Shown here piece by piece: positions 1-10,872 of a stretch of DNA of 64,000 nucleotides. Position 1 is the stretch's first letter; every line of letters begins with the position of its first letter. The stretch is from Siderastrea radians. Lineage: Eukaryota > Cnidaria > Anthozoa > Scleractinia > Rhizangiidae. The notes beneath the pieces are model-generated. The model ran no database searches. It worked only from the letters and a program-made list of their open reading frames with translations, and was not told the origin of the DNA. The stretch lies in contig OZ024897.1 in NCBI GenBank assembly GCA_964017195.1, forward strand, positions 37,605,036-37,669,035, written 5' to 3'. The translations under genes and the position numbers were made by a program.

Positions 1-18
1 TCGAGATTTTGCGGCCGC

Positions 19-85
19 CATTACTGGCCCCTGTTCCGGAAGCTGGCTTACGAATGAGCGGAAGTGACGTCAGAGGCTCACCTCA
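19..85 (-). promoter_or_regulatory. CRE-containing promoter-like module, left copy
   Basis: Read on the minus strand, a block at 85-64 contains GAGGTGAGCC and the palindromic CRE-type site TGACGTCA. About 42 bases further comes CAGTAATGGCGG, whose ATG lies at 21-19. The same arrangement in the opposite orientation occurs at 2467-2537. This may be the promoter and start of a gene leaving the window to the left (ATG then Ala-Ala-Ala-Lys-Ser-Arg), but only seven codons are visible. The module is seen; promoter function is inference. Confidence 0.35.
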
Positions 86-849
86 AACCTAGTGCCTTCA
101 CATGGTTACTTCCCATGGGAAAGTAAATTGTCCTCGAGGAAAGATTTCTTGCCAACTGCTTGTTGCACGACTTTGAAACCTTCCTTGCTAGAGCAGCAAT
201 GACACTTAGCACTTGTGTTATACAATGCTACAACAATAAATCCAACCACCGAGCTGGTATTTTGCTTCATTGAAGCCCTGCTAGCGGACCTGCAATGGAA
301 AAAAGGACAATGTTCGTACTCACACAGTGCGAATTTCGACCCGAGAGGTATTTTGATCACTTCACGGACGAGTTTTTCAAGAGGGCTGTTCATGTCGCAA
401 GATCCCAGAGGTCGATCATGCCATTACCTATTCCAACTATATGGAAAAAAGAACTGGAAAAAAACATTATCTGCGCGAACAAGGCGAAAGGTAAATTACC
501 TAATCTTATAACGCAGTTGAAGTGATAGTTTGTTTCCTTTTCAACGCATCCACCATTGTGCAAAACTGATTTTCTTTTAACGTATTTTGAAATTTATTAT
601 CGTCGTGGAAAACCCTTTCAGTTCTGCCGTCTGCTAGCGCGAAGATCCTCGGCGAATGCAATCCTGACCGCCGTGATTAAGCTGATGTAGTTTGTACTGC
701 TTATCTTTTCCTTTTTTTAAATTCCGCGTGTGTTAATTTCAGAGCAGTAATCGCTTAGAAGCATGGACATTTATTTTATAACATACCATCCTGAATGTGG
801 AGAAACATTTCTCTCTTAATTCCCTGTCGGTGAACAGTCGATTGACATT

Positions 850-1192
850 ATGGTTCGGGCAGTAGCAAAACTTAGGTTAGGTAATTACAACCTAAGAATT
901 GAAAATGGAAGACATTCCACCCCTAGACTTCCTGAGCATCTGAGAATTTGTCAATGCTGCAGCTCAAATGAAGTTGAAAACGAAGTACACTTCCTCTTAT
1001 CTTGCAATAGATATGATGCAATTAGAAAATCTTTAATGGACGATAATATTAGTTAATATTCCGATTTCGATTCTTAAAATTGTATTTCTCTTAAATAGCA
1101 TTGACCGTTTCACTTGTAAAAAATTAGGTTACTTCATTTACGAAGCTTTTGCATTAAGAAATGGAGCAATAGACACAGGAATTGTAAATTAA
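850..1192 (+). pseudogene. LINE-type retroelement C-terminal remnant
   Basis: Translation from 850 gives a 68-residue segment with the signature of the tail of many non-LTR retrotransposon reverse transcriptases: LRLGNYNLRIENGRH, then a Cys/His knuckle CQCCSSNEVENEVHFLLSC. The frame stops at 1056. A second piece in a shifted frame (1091-1192) reads IDRFTCKKLGYFIYEAFALR and ends in TAA at 1190-1192, which fits the end of the same protein after a frameshift. No reverse transcriptase core is present upstream, so this is a 5'-truncated, dead copy. The family (CR1, L2 or RTE-like) cannot be fixed by eye. Confidence 0.7.
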
Positions 1193-2315
1193 TCGATTTT
1201 GCAACTTTTTTCTTTCTCTTTTCTATTTGCAATGGCATTTGTAATTGGGAATGCAAAGAAAATGTTGTTGTTGTTGTTCGATCGGATCGTCGGTGCGTGG
1301 AAATTGAAGTTGGGAAAAAATATCACACGCCACTATTTGCCTAAGGGTTTAACAATTTTATTTCTTTTATCTGTCGTAGCAATCTTAGTAAATGAACTAC
1401 TAAGAAAAATGATTAAATATCAAGTTATTATTTTTACGCAGCGAATAATGCAAGCGAAAGCTTCGTTTCCTCGGCGGTCCGCATGTTGTTGTTGAGCAGC
1501 GGAAAATTTTCCTTGTGGCCTTTAATTTTGACTATAAATATTTAGATTCCGGACACACAAGGCCTCCAGTTCTTGAAAAATAGGTTTTTGATTTATTTCA
1601 CTTCTTTCGGCTCAGAAAAAGAATCATCTAAAACTGTTTAAAATATTTAGCAGCGCCAAGCACTTGTGTTCAATGTGTTGAGTGACCACTGTACTATGAT
1701 AGACACGATAAGCTGCCTGCCAGCTGACCACAACAATTACGGTTTTTCAAGAAAATTTCCCAGACTATGTCAAGAATGGCCAAAAATATCAATGCTTTTT
1801 TATAATATATAATGAACATAGACAACGGCAGACAAAGTATGGCTTCTTTTATTTTCTCCCACGCCAACAGTAACATCGATTGACCCATGGTTGAGAATTC
1901 GTAAGCATCAAAGTCTAAAGTTTTCATAGGTGTTTTGTCTAAATTTCCACAGCTTAAAAGATCAATTCTTCGAATAGCCATGTCTATTTGGCTACAGGTT
2001 TACAGTGGATAACAGTTACACAACACTTACCTTGAAATAGACAACTTTATGATCGCTGGATAGCAGATGAACAGCTGGCTGGATAGCGCTATCCAAGCTT
2101 TGAACAACCGAGATGAAGCGATAAATCTTATCCACCGGACAGCGACTTATCCGTTGAAAAAGAGTTATCCACTTTTTGAGCAACTGGGTCCTGAACTACA
2201 GTCATTGTCTAATTTCCCTTATGTTTTGAACTCCCGCCAAATAATGTGGCGAGAAAAAAAGCTTTAAACAGTTTGTTGACAAGATTACTAGTTGAAACCT
2301 CACATCAGTTCTTAC

Positions 2316-2438
2316 ATCGTACGGTAAGAAAAATTCTTCATTTGCCGAATGAAACGAATCCTCAGAGGCTTCGGAAACTAAAGACTGTTCCGAATCGTAG
2401 AAATACTCTTCGGAGGTTTCGCAGTCGACGGTAGACAT
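2316..2438 (-). CDS. Possible first coding exon of an unknown minus-strand gene
   Basis: The ATG at 2438 opens 41 codons beginning MSTVDCETSEEYFYDSEQS and ending LPYD, followed by a good splice donor (GAT|GTAAGA). The peptide is strongly acidic and serine-rich, as in a disordered N-terminus. It starts 29 bases from the CRE-containing module at 2467-2488, which could act in both directions. I could not find a downstream exon in matching phase: the open segment at 1981-1694 does not join. I do not recognise the family. An open stretch at 393-106 on the same strand could belong to it, but nothing links them. Confidence 0.3.
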
Positions 2439-2466
2439 CTTCAGTCAAAACACAAGGAAATGCGAC

Positions 2467-2537
2467 TGAGGTGAGCCTCTGACGTCACAAGCTATTAAAT
2501 TGCCCAATCACCCAGGAACACGTTTTCAGTAATGGCG
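2467..2537 (+). promoter_or_regulatory. CRE-containing promoter-like module, right copy
   Basis: This is the inverted partner of the module at 19-85. It has the same 22-base block with TGACGTCA at 2467-2488, then GGAACA, then CAGTAATGGCGG with the ATG at 2532, 43 bases after the block (42 in the other copy). The frame from 2532 runs about 40 codons and has only a weak donor. Splicing it at that donor to the first visible ODC exon at 3271 would create an immediate stop, so it is not a coding first exon of ODC as read here. Confidence 0.35.
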
Positions 2538-2815
2538 GACACATTTTACGCGACTTTGGAGCTAAAAAATATTAGGATGGAAGGTTTGTTGTTCAGTTTT
2601 CTGGGGAAATATGAACAAAACGCGATATTCTGCGACAGAATTTGGCGGAAATAAACCTATGAATTTTCGTCCCAGTGGCACTTTAAAAGGATTTTCATTT
2701 GTGAAATCCTGAAAAAATACACTTCCATAGGAAAATGCTTCTTGATTTTATTCACTGAATTAAAAGTTGGAACTATATTACAATCCTCAAATTATAACTC
2801 TGGTACTGTTCCAAA

Positions 2816-3095
2816 CGTGGGGGTGTGGTGGTTTAGTGGTTAGCGCGTTGGACTTCAGATCTGAAGGTCAGTGGTTGGAAGCCCAGTCCCTGCTATCGTG
2901 TTGTTTTCTTACACAAGAAACTTTACCCCACATTCTCTCTCCCCACCCAGGCGTTTAAATACTGCTGGGGTAACCCTGCGATGGACTAGCATCCCATCCA
3001 GGGGGGAGTGGCAATACTCTCTGTTGCTTCATGCTACAGAAACTGGGATAAGCTCTGGCCCTGTGGGCCTCCGTGGCTTGTGTGCAACTTAACCT
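2816..3095 (+). repeat. tRNA-derived SINE
   Basis: The head carries a polymerase III A-box-like TGGTTTAGTGG and a B-box-like stretch near 2873 (GTTGGAAGCCC), typical of a tRNA-derived SINE. The body holds ACAAGAAACTTTACCCCACA, CCCTGCGATGGACTAGCATC and ATGCTACAGAAACTGGGATA. The same body recurs at 47278-47500, in decayed form at about 16345-16600, and as a tail fragment at about 14838-14960. It lies 5' of the first visible ODC exon. Confidence 0.75.
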
Positions 3096-3270
3096 TTACC
3101 TTACTGTTCGAAACAAGCAATTTAATCAAATCTTCGTTCCAGAAATGTTCTGGGACTAGTTCCTTGTTACAATATCTGTCAAGTAGGCAAATCAAAATTT
3201 TCAACTCGGAGGTGTATTCTTGATGAACCACTTTCTTAGAATCTGAGTTAACAAAAAAATTATTTTGCAG

Positions 3271-6200
3271 ACTGAAATGCAGACAATGTTGGGAATGGGT
3301 GTGCCGACCTCAAAAATTGTATATGCCAATCCATGTAAACAGGCATCACACCTCAGGTAAGTGTGTGGATATGGTAGCAAGTGCCATTATCTATCTTATG
3401 ATATTGTGCTGTGCCATATTTTTATATTAGAAAATTTTTATAAGCATTCAAGTGAATCTCAAAAAAGGGTAGGCAGCTTTTGAAGTTCAGGTAGATGTTT
3501 GGACCAATTTGTGTATGCTAAATTAATTTTATCATACCAAACCACTGTCATAAAAGGCTACAACTTGAACCTCTCTTTGTTTTAGGTTCTCAGCAGAACA
3601 TGGAATTTCTTTAATGACTTTTGACAATGAGATGGAGCTTCACAAGGTCAAAAAGTTGTACCCAGATGCCAGGTAAAGAAAATGTTATTGTTGTTTTAAT
3701 GTAATTTTTGTTTGCCCTTCTGTGGTGCCATTTTGCAGTGGCCTAAGCTTCATCTTGTTTGTCTAGATACCACAAGATAACTTACACTCTCTTTACAGGT
3801 TGCTTCTTCGCATTCGTACTGATGATTCCAAATCGCTATGTCAGCTGGGAATCAAGTATGGTGCCCCCCTGAAGCAGTGCCGACATCTCCTAAAGGTTGC
3901 CTATGACTTGAAGTTGAATGTAATTGGTGTGAGGTAAAGTTTGATTTGCTTTTTTATGTTTTAAAATTATTGTTAATATTAGGGGCAGATCAAAACAAAA
4001 GAGATCACACTCATGATGACATGTTTTGTTGATGACAGGATTGGTATTGCTGAACTTGCAGTAAATGAATTTCACCTTGCAGTTGAACAAAATGAGCACA
4101 GATAACATCTTTCCTGGAAAGGCAATTCCCCCTGTGCTACTGAGTATACATAATTATTGACTTCTGGGAAAGTATTGTCTTGGAACAGGAGAGGCAACTT
4201 CAAGTTGAAATTTCTTTCATTGCATGAAATGGACTATGAAAGAAAGCTCTTTCAACAGGCATCTATGATCAGTATTATATTGTCCATGTACACAGTGGTT
4301 GTGGTGAAAACAACATTCTCATTCTAAGCTGGTTTAAGACCTGCTTTGATGAGTGTAGAGTATGTACTCCCTAAACGTAGTTTCTATTATCTTTGCAGTT
4401 TTCATGTTGGTAGTGGATGTTATGATGCAAGTGCTTATGCTACAGCTGTCTCAGCAGCCCGCAGCGTCTTTGATCTTGCAGTAAGTGAAGTTGCACTGTA
4501 TATTTTTGTCATAGACATTTTTCAAAGCAATATATTATTGTAAATTTTAAGTTGATTCATCGCAAGATGTGATTGTGAGTTTTGGTCTCTCCCTAAAGCT
4601 GCCAGATTTTTTTTAATACAAAAAGGTTATGATTTCATGTCTGTGTTATGTTTAAGTGCACTGCCTTGAGTGGAATATTATGACGCCCTTACTGTGCCAC
4701 TAATGAAAATATTAGCAATTGTATTTTTGGACTGTTCAAACAACAAAATGAATAGGCCATTTCTGAGTTGTTTTTTACCTCTTTTTCAAGCAAGGGCTGG
4801 TGCACATCCTTTCGTATGAAAATGAGTTTTGAAAAAGAGGCACAAGACAACTCTGAAATGGCCTTTTACCATTTTGGCTCGCAGTTTATTATGTCAGACA
4901 AATTACTAAATGCACATTGTGTCCTAGAGTAGAAACTTTCTTGAAACACTAATCAACACTCCCAGTGTTATATCCTCTGTCAGTTACTGTTTTGTAACCG
5001 TTATTCTCAGGTTCAAATAGGCTACAAATTCACCATGTTGGACATTGGTGGGGGATTTCCTGGGGCTCCAGATGCAGCCATTACATTTGAAGAGGTTAGT
5101 GGGGAAGGGGTTTAAAGTTACTTTGTTGGAAAAAGAGTAATTATAATGTCATCATTATCCCCTGGTTTTAACACCTTTCTGCTGGACAGGCAAACACATT
5201 GACAGTTTAATTCATGTTTGTGATTGCAGGACATGGGATGCTAGTAATGGAGTATTATTTTCCTATGAAAAAAAAATGCAAATTTCAACCCTCACATGGA
5301 AACATGTCTTATCAGAAAGAAGTATGTTGGGAATCAGGGAGGGTGTAGTGGTCAGAGCACTTGCCTCCCACCAGTATGGCCCAGTTTTAAATCATGGGAT
5401 TCATGGGTTGCATTTTTTGTTGGTCCTCTTTCTTGTTCTGAGTGGGGGTCTTTTGCTGGCTCTTTCTCTGGCTTCCTCCATCCTAAAAAAACAACATTTC
5501 TAAATTGCACTTGGTCTGGAATCTGAAGGCCACGTGTTGGTCAGTCATCAGACTGTCAAGGGTCACCCTCATTACACAAAGGTGAATTAATCAACCAAGA
5601 AACATTATTTATAAAACATGTTTTTCACAATTTCAAACTGTTTATAAATCCCCTCGGACAGACTTTTCAAAACTGTCTGGAATGATTAAGAGCCATTTTA
5701 AGGGGCTTCTAATTCCTTTGGAAACCCCTTTTCTCTCAAAACTGAAAGCATTATAGGAAGTGTTTTCATATGGAGCCCCCCACCCTCCCCCTTCCAAAAA
5801 AAAATGAAGGAAAATAATCTCTTAATTGTTGTTTGTTTTGAGGTCTGTGCAATCCTGAACCCATTGTTGGAAGAACACTTTCCAGCCAGCTCAGGTGTAC
5901 GTATCATTGCCGAACCTGGTCGCTACTATTCTGCATCAGCCTTCACTCTTGTTGTTAATGTTGTTGCCCGTCGCACTGTGAAGGGAAGTCAGCTGAAAGA
6001 AAGTGACAAAACTTTGGAAGCTGTTGGATTTAAGGATACTGATGAGCTGGTGAGTTGGGCCAGTTTCATTTTATAAGTTAATATTAAATGACATTGACAA
6101 ATCATTGAACCTCCTGTGGTCATGAAACTTCTGGTCATGGAAAAGTCAAAGAGTTTTGGATTAGAGTGCTCTTGAGTGCCGCTCACTCTTTGGCATCACC

Positions 6201-7222
6201 TGCATTGTCTCTGGCTTTTTAAAATAGATTTCTGGCCTTGCTACATGATGTAATCCCATAGGCGTGCAATGCCATTCATAAGCAAATAAAAGAGCACTGC
6301 CAAAATTCAACCTGATTGCAGGTTATTTAGTTTTACCACCATGTTTGAGGCCTCAAATAATTGACCACCTTTCCTCATATTTTGGGTCATTGCTTATGAG
6401 AGGTTCAACTGGAGTGCACATTTTTTCTAATTTGATACAGTTAAGAAAACCTAGATAGTAAATCAAACTTTTAGACTAAACATCATCAGGTTAAAATGGT
6501 TGTGGCCATATGACTATATGTGAAATAGTAGTATTTACAATGCAAATTCAACTAAAATAAAACAATAATTTAACAACAGAAGTGTGATTAACATAACATA
6601 AATAAAACTTTTGATCATGAAAATGAGTGAAAATGAGCTGTACCTTTTTTTGCTTATGACTCTCTTGTTTTATTTATGTTGTTAAGTTTATGTACTGTTT
6701 TTGCTTAAGTTAAATCTACATTGTAAAACGTATTTAACAGATAGTTATCTCGCTTTAGCCGTCTTTATCGTGATGAAGGACGCTTAGTCTGAAAGCTCGA
6801 TTTTATTTATAAGATATTTTTAGATTTTACCCCTGGAGAAACCTACTATCAAATAAGACAAAGTTACCCAACAACATACCAGTCTTAGATTGTAATAATT
6901 TGTACACATTGCTGTTTGCAGGGTTTCATGTACTATGTGAATGATGGAGTTTATGGCTCGTTCAACTGTCTGATCTTTGACTATGCCACAGTGCATCCAG
7001 AAGTGCTTGGAATCAAAGATCAGGAGGCTGTTAAATTCCCATCCAGCATCTGGGGTCCCTCGTGTGATTCCATGGACTGCATAACCAAGAGTGCGTTGTT
7101 ACCAAAGGTATAATCTTGTCACTCAGTTTGTTCAACTCTCCTGCCCGGTTGTTCAAAAGCTGATGATTGCTCTCTTGGGTTTGAACGTAAAAATAATAAT
7201 AGTAATAGTAATAATAATAATG

Positions 7223-7276
<54 letters not shown>

Positions 7277-8756
7277 GGTTACACTATGTGCCCTGTGTAG
7301 CTAGTTTAGCTTTTAACATACAGACGTGAATTCTGCTATAATAATAATAATAATAAATAATAATAATAATAATAATAATAATTATTATTATTATTATTAT
7401 CATTCACATATCCAGGGTTCAAGGCGCTTAAACTTTGACCAAGAGTTTATTTTTCCCGAATTAAATAGCTTTTCCTGTGCTAATTTTAAGTTACAGTTTA
7501 AAAAAGATTTTGCAGGAATGCACGCTGGCAAGCCATCAAACTGAATTCAAAATTGACATCAATCCTGGATAACTTTAACCACATATGATCCTGTGTTTTG
7601 ACATTGTAAATTTGACCTTTCCTTAACTATCATGATTTATTTGTTGTTGTTTATTTGGTATTGTTTTGTTCTTTTTGAGGTTGATGTTGGTCAGTGGTTG
7701 TTCTTTCGGAACATGGGAGCTTACACTTGCTCAGCAGCCTCCACATTCAATGGATTCAATAAGCCTTCCAAGTACTACTCAGTTTCTCATAGTTGTTGGT
7801 ATGTTGAAATCTGTTAATTTGTAAATAAATTCTGCTTGGTGTACTTCCAACTAAGCTTTTAGCAGCAAAAAGTGTCATTCATTTATTTATTTATTTTTTT
7901 GCCTAGCGTATGTATTCTGCAAACTTTCAACCAGCAATTTATTATGTAGTGGGAATCCTGGTGGCATGCATGGAAGAATTAATAAAAAGCCTAGGTGTGT
8001 TTTTGATTGTTCACACCCAAATGGCTTTCTGCCCATGAAATCAGTTTGTTGTGAACACAATGAACTCTTCCAAAATTTGAGTTTCTAACTTGGAGTGCAG
8101 CCTCTGCTATTGTGTCTTGTCATATCTAGCACTTTTAGTAACACATATTTCTACATTTTTGTTCTTTTCTAAAATGTAGACACCACAGATGTTGCAGCTA
8201 AAAAGTTATTGTGTATAAAAGATTTTGTGATGCGTTTGTATTATGCATTGTCAAGTGTACAGTTGTGAGAATAGAGAAATAATCTCTTGTTGGTTATTTT
8301 CTTGATTCAAAAGATCTGGATGGTAGCAGACTAGGTTATAGTTTGAAGAGAAAAGATGACAATTTGGGTTTCGGACAAAACATGTTTCAACTGTTACAAT
8401 TGTCTTCTCCAGTTGTGGTGAAATGTACAATTTGCAAGTTAACTTATAGAGCTCTATAAAGTAATAGCAATTACAGTGAATGCTTATAATTCCTTAAATA
8501 TTTGCAGTTGCCATTGCTTAGAGAGTTCTTTGAATTAACTTGCCAATAGTACATTTTTGTGATTCACTATGTAACTCTCAAATCCAAGAATTAATGTTGT
8601 TGCTGTTGTTTTTCTCATTCCAGGCCTATGTTGAATAAAGTTTTGGAGAAGTTTGGCTTGGATTTTAACTTGCCTTGTCATGCCTTGTTGGATTATAAAG
8701 CTCCTGTTTTAAACAGTGGTCCTGAATGCATGGAAATTCTTTCTACTGCTCCATAG
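3271..8756 (+). CDS. ODC1: Ornithine decarboxylase, 3' nine exons (5' exons not found)
   Basis: Ornithine decarboxylase makes putrescine from ornithine, the entry step of polyamine synthesis, as a PLP-dependent cytosolic dimer. Exons: 3271-3356, 3586-3672, 3799-3933, 4399-4480, 5011-5094, 5843-6049, 6922-7107, 7680-7798, 8624-8756; all junctions are GT-AG and phases join to 372 residues with a TAG stop. Family landmarks are intact: [17 protein letters not shown] (PLP-stacking His), LDIGGGFPG (phosphate-binding glycines), IIAEPGRYY (catalytic Glu), [24 protein letters not shown] (catalytic Cys and Asp) and [15 protein letters not shown]. Retention of that Cys-Asp argues against an antizyme inhibitor. 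About 90 N-terminal residues, including the Schiff-base lysine motif (YAVKCN in the family), should precede 3271 but were not found. The C-terminus (CMEILSTAP) is shorter than and different from the vertebrate PEST tail. The gene is partial here, either because exons lie beyond the left edge or because of truncation. Confidence 0.93.
4753..4868. repeat. Palindromic MITE in ODC intron
   Basis: Inverted arms GGCCATTTCTGAGTTGT and ACAACTCTGAAATGGCC enclose a short loop, with a second matched pair CTCTTTTTCAA / TTGAAAAAGAG inside. No coding capacity. The form is a non-autonomous DNA-transposon hairpin of about 115 bp. Confidence 0.6.
5332..5510 (+). repeat. tRNA-like SINE, second family
   Basis: An A-box-like TGTAGTGGTCAGAGCAC is followed by a decayed B-box region and a body with GGTCCTCTTTCTTGTTCTGA. 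The head resembles the element at 53822-53960 (GCAGTGGTGAGAACCC and TGTGGCCCTGGATTCAAATC) more than the SINE at 2816. It lies in the ODC intron between 5094 and 5843. Confidence 0.5.
7140..7590. repeat. MITE copy interrupted by AAT microsatellites
   Basis: The left part CCGGTTGTTCAAAAGC and the right part ACTGAATTCAAAATTGAC match the two ends of the element at 10637-10872. Between them are two trinucleotide blocks, AAT repeats at about 7190-7275 and AAT/ATT repeats at about 7338-7400, which look like expansions inside the element. It sits in the ODC intron between 7107 and 7680. Confidence 0.5.
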
Positions 8757-9722
8757 TTTGGAAACACCTTGATTACACACCCATTGCCACACTGTTTGTC
8801 GTTAGTTTTAGAACAGTATTATTTTGCACGTGTGAGTGAACATCCTGATTACATACAAAAACATTATATAGCAGATTATGTTGTTATCCAAATTAATTTG
8901 ATATTAATTATTCAAGTTGAATTATTAAACCTACATGTTGGGAATAGGACTTTGTAGTTAAGTGTGGTTGCAAAAGTCAACCACAAGATCCTTGTTGTAT
9001 TGGCTACATAAAAATAATACTGGTGCAAGCCTGGCCTTACACAGTTTTGAGATGATACATTTTGTTTAAAAAGAAAATAATTTATGTCAGTATTGAGGTT
9101 ATATCTCATTCCTGTGGTAACCCAGGACTTTGCTGTGTGTTTTCAGAAAACTGGAATAAGCGTTGATGTGCTGTTTATTTTTCCGACAAAAGTGAAAACC
9201 AGGCCTTAGCCTTTCAACATTGTGGGTCTAGGTGATTCTAATTTATATGTGTTATCGTTAATGAAAGGTGGTAGAGTGATTGGGTTAAGTAAAATCACTC
9301 TACTGTATTGTTTCACGGGTCAAGTAAAACCACTCTAAAAGTGCTTTTCACAAAAAATAAAGCGGCCATATCTTGGCAAATGACCTTGCGTGTAATTCAA
9401 AGTAAAGAAAAATTGAAAACTTATATTCTCATTTTATTATGGCCCAAAGAAGTGTTATTTATGGTTCGGGGAAAATGCTCTATCACTCTCTACGACGCCA
9501 CAACTGGTTTTTCGTAAAAAAAAAGTTAAATTGTTCCAAGATATGCGACATTATGTAACGAGACATCACGTGCATATGGGTGTGAGAAAATTAACTGATT
9601 AAAGTTGCATTTGAAAGCGTGTATTGGCTGTTCTGTGGTAATTTTTCAGGATCATACATTCACAACATTTCAGTGATGACCTCACGATTCCCACATCGGT
9701 TCTGATTTTATCCTCCTTCACT

Positions 9723-10600
9723 CGCTGATGTACCACAGGGTTCTGTCCTTGGGCCAAGTCTGTTTGTTTTTTACGTCATTGACTCGCCAAGTCCCTTGTC
9801 TCCAATATCAAACTACCAAACAAGGGGGTTGGTCTCTAAAGAAACTGTGGTGCTGCGTCGGTAGAGAACTTTGGATTTATCAAATGAGTTGCTAAGCTAA
9901 ATTGGACACCGTGAAGAAATTGAAAGCTGACGTTTCGAGCGTTAGCCCCTTGTCGAAGCAACTAAGTTGATAAATGCAAAGTCCGATGTTAGACTGTGTT
10001 TCGATGACGTTGTGTGCCTAACCATCTAAGGTTCTCAGAGTTGGGCGTAAGTGCGATCTGGAACAAAACGATTATGTCCTCCATGGAAAAACACTGACGT
10101 CTGAGAATTCGGCCAAACATCTCGGTATTACGATGACCCATCATCTACGCTAAAACAGTCGTATCGACACATCTCCAGCAAAGCAAATAGAACTCTAGCT
10201 TCTCTGAGAATGAACCTGAGGATCAGCTCCACTTCACTCAAGACTTCTGCCTACAACAGACTCGTCCGCCCTACCCTGGAATATGCCTGCATTGCCTGAG
10301 ACCCTTACACCCAGTGTAACATCGATAAACTCGCGATGGTGCAACGCAGTGCGGTGAGGGTTGCCATCAACCGATACAACACATCCAGCCTTAGTGGCAA
10401 GCTAACACAACTAGGTTGGTAACCGCTTCAAACCAGAAGACAAGCCACGCTGCGCGTGATGTACAAAATTACAACCGCCCGGTTAACTTGGGTACCCAAG
10501 ACCTCATGTGTCCACAAAAAGACCATTCAGACGCGTAGACTGCATGGGCTACGAAGTCCCATTCTCACGTACAAATTACCTTCAAATGTCATTCGTGCCA
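9723..10600 (+). pseudogene. Non-LTR (CR1-like) reverse transcriptase remnant
   Basis: The start translates as ADVPQGSVLGPSLFVFYVID, the conserved QGSVLGP block of LINE reverse transcriptases. After an interruption (about 9830-10010), the tail resumes: YVLHGKTLTSENSAKHLGIT, LRISSTSLKTSAYNRLVRPT, LEYACIA, and MVQRSAVRVAINRYN. These are typical of the post-RT segment of cnidarian CR1-type elements. Several stops and frameshifts make it a pseudogene. The interrupting piece holds GCTGACGTTTCGAGCGTTAG (9933-9952), which resembles the hammerhead-ribozyme core of Penelope-like elements on the minus strand. Confidence 0.75.
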
Positions 10601-10636
10601 AGAGGGAATGGCCTCCCAGGCTCTGTGGTATGCCAC

Positions 10637-10872
10637 TGGGCCCGCTTGTTCAAAAGCCGGTTAACCCTAACCTGGGACTAAAATTCAACCAAGGTTCTTG
10701 TTATTCAAAGAAGTTTTCGCAGAAGATTACAAGTGGCCGTTTGAAAGCAACCGAAGTCGAAATGTAAGGCAAAAAAGACTCACAGGAATCTGTATCTTTT
10801 GGCTACAAAACTGAATTCAAAATTGACACTAATCCTGGGTTAGCTTAATCCTGCTTTGAACAACCCGGCCCT
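10637..10872. repeat. MITE, GGGCC-ended family
   Basis: Inverted ends GGGCCCGCTTGTTCAAAAGC and TGCTTTGAACAACCCGGCCC lie 236 bp apart and contain no ORF. The same family occurs at 7140-7590. Confidence 0.6.

Noticed and set aside
1694..1981. Minus-strand 95-codon frame as exon 2 of the acidic-protein gene
   Set aside because: With the phase-0 donor at 2316, both visible acceptors before it lead to an early stop; the sequence resembles no family and its latter half looks like random hydrophobic translation of AT-rich DNA.
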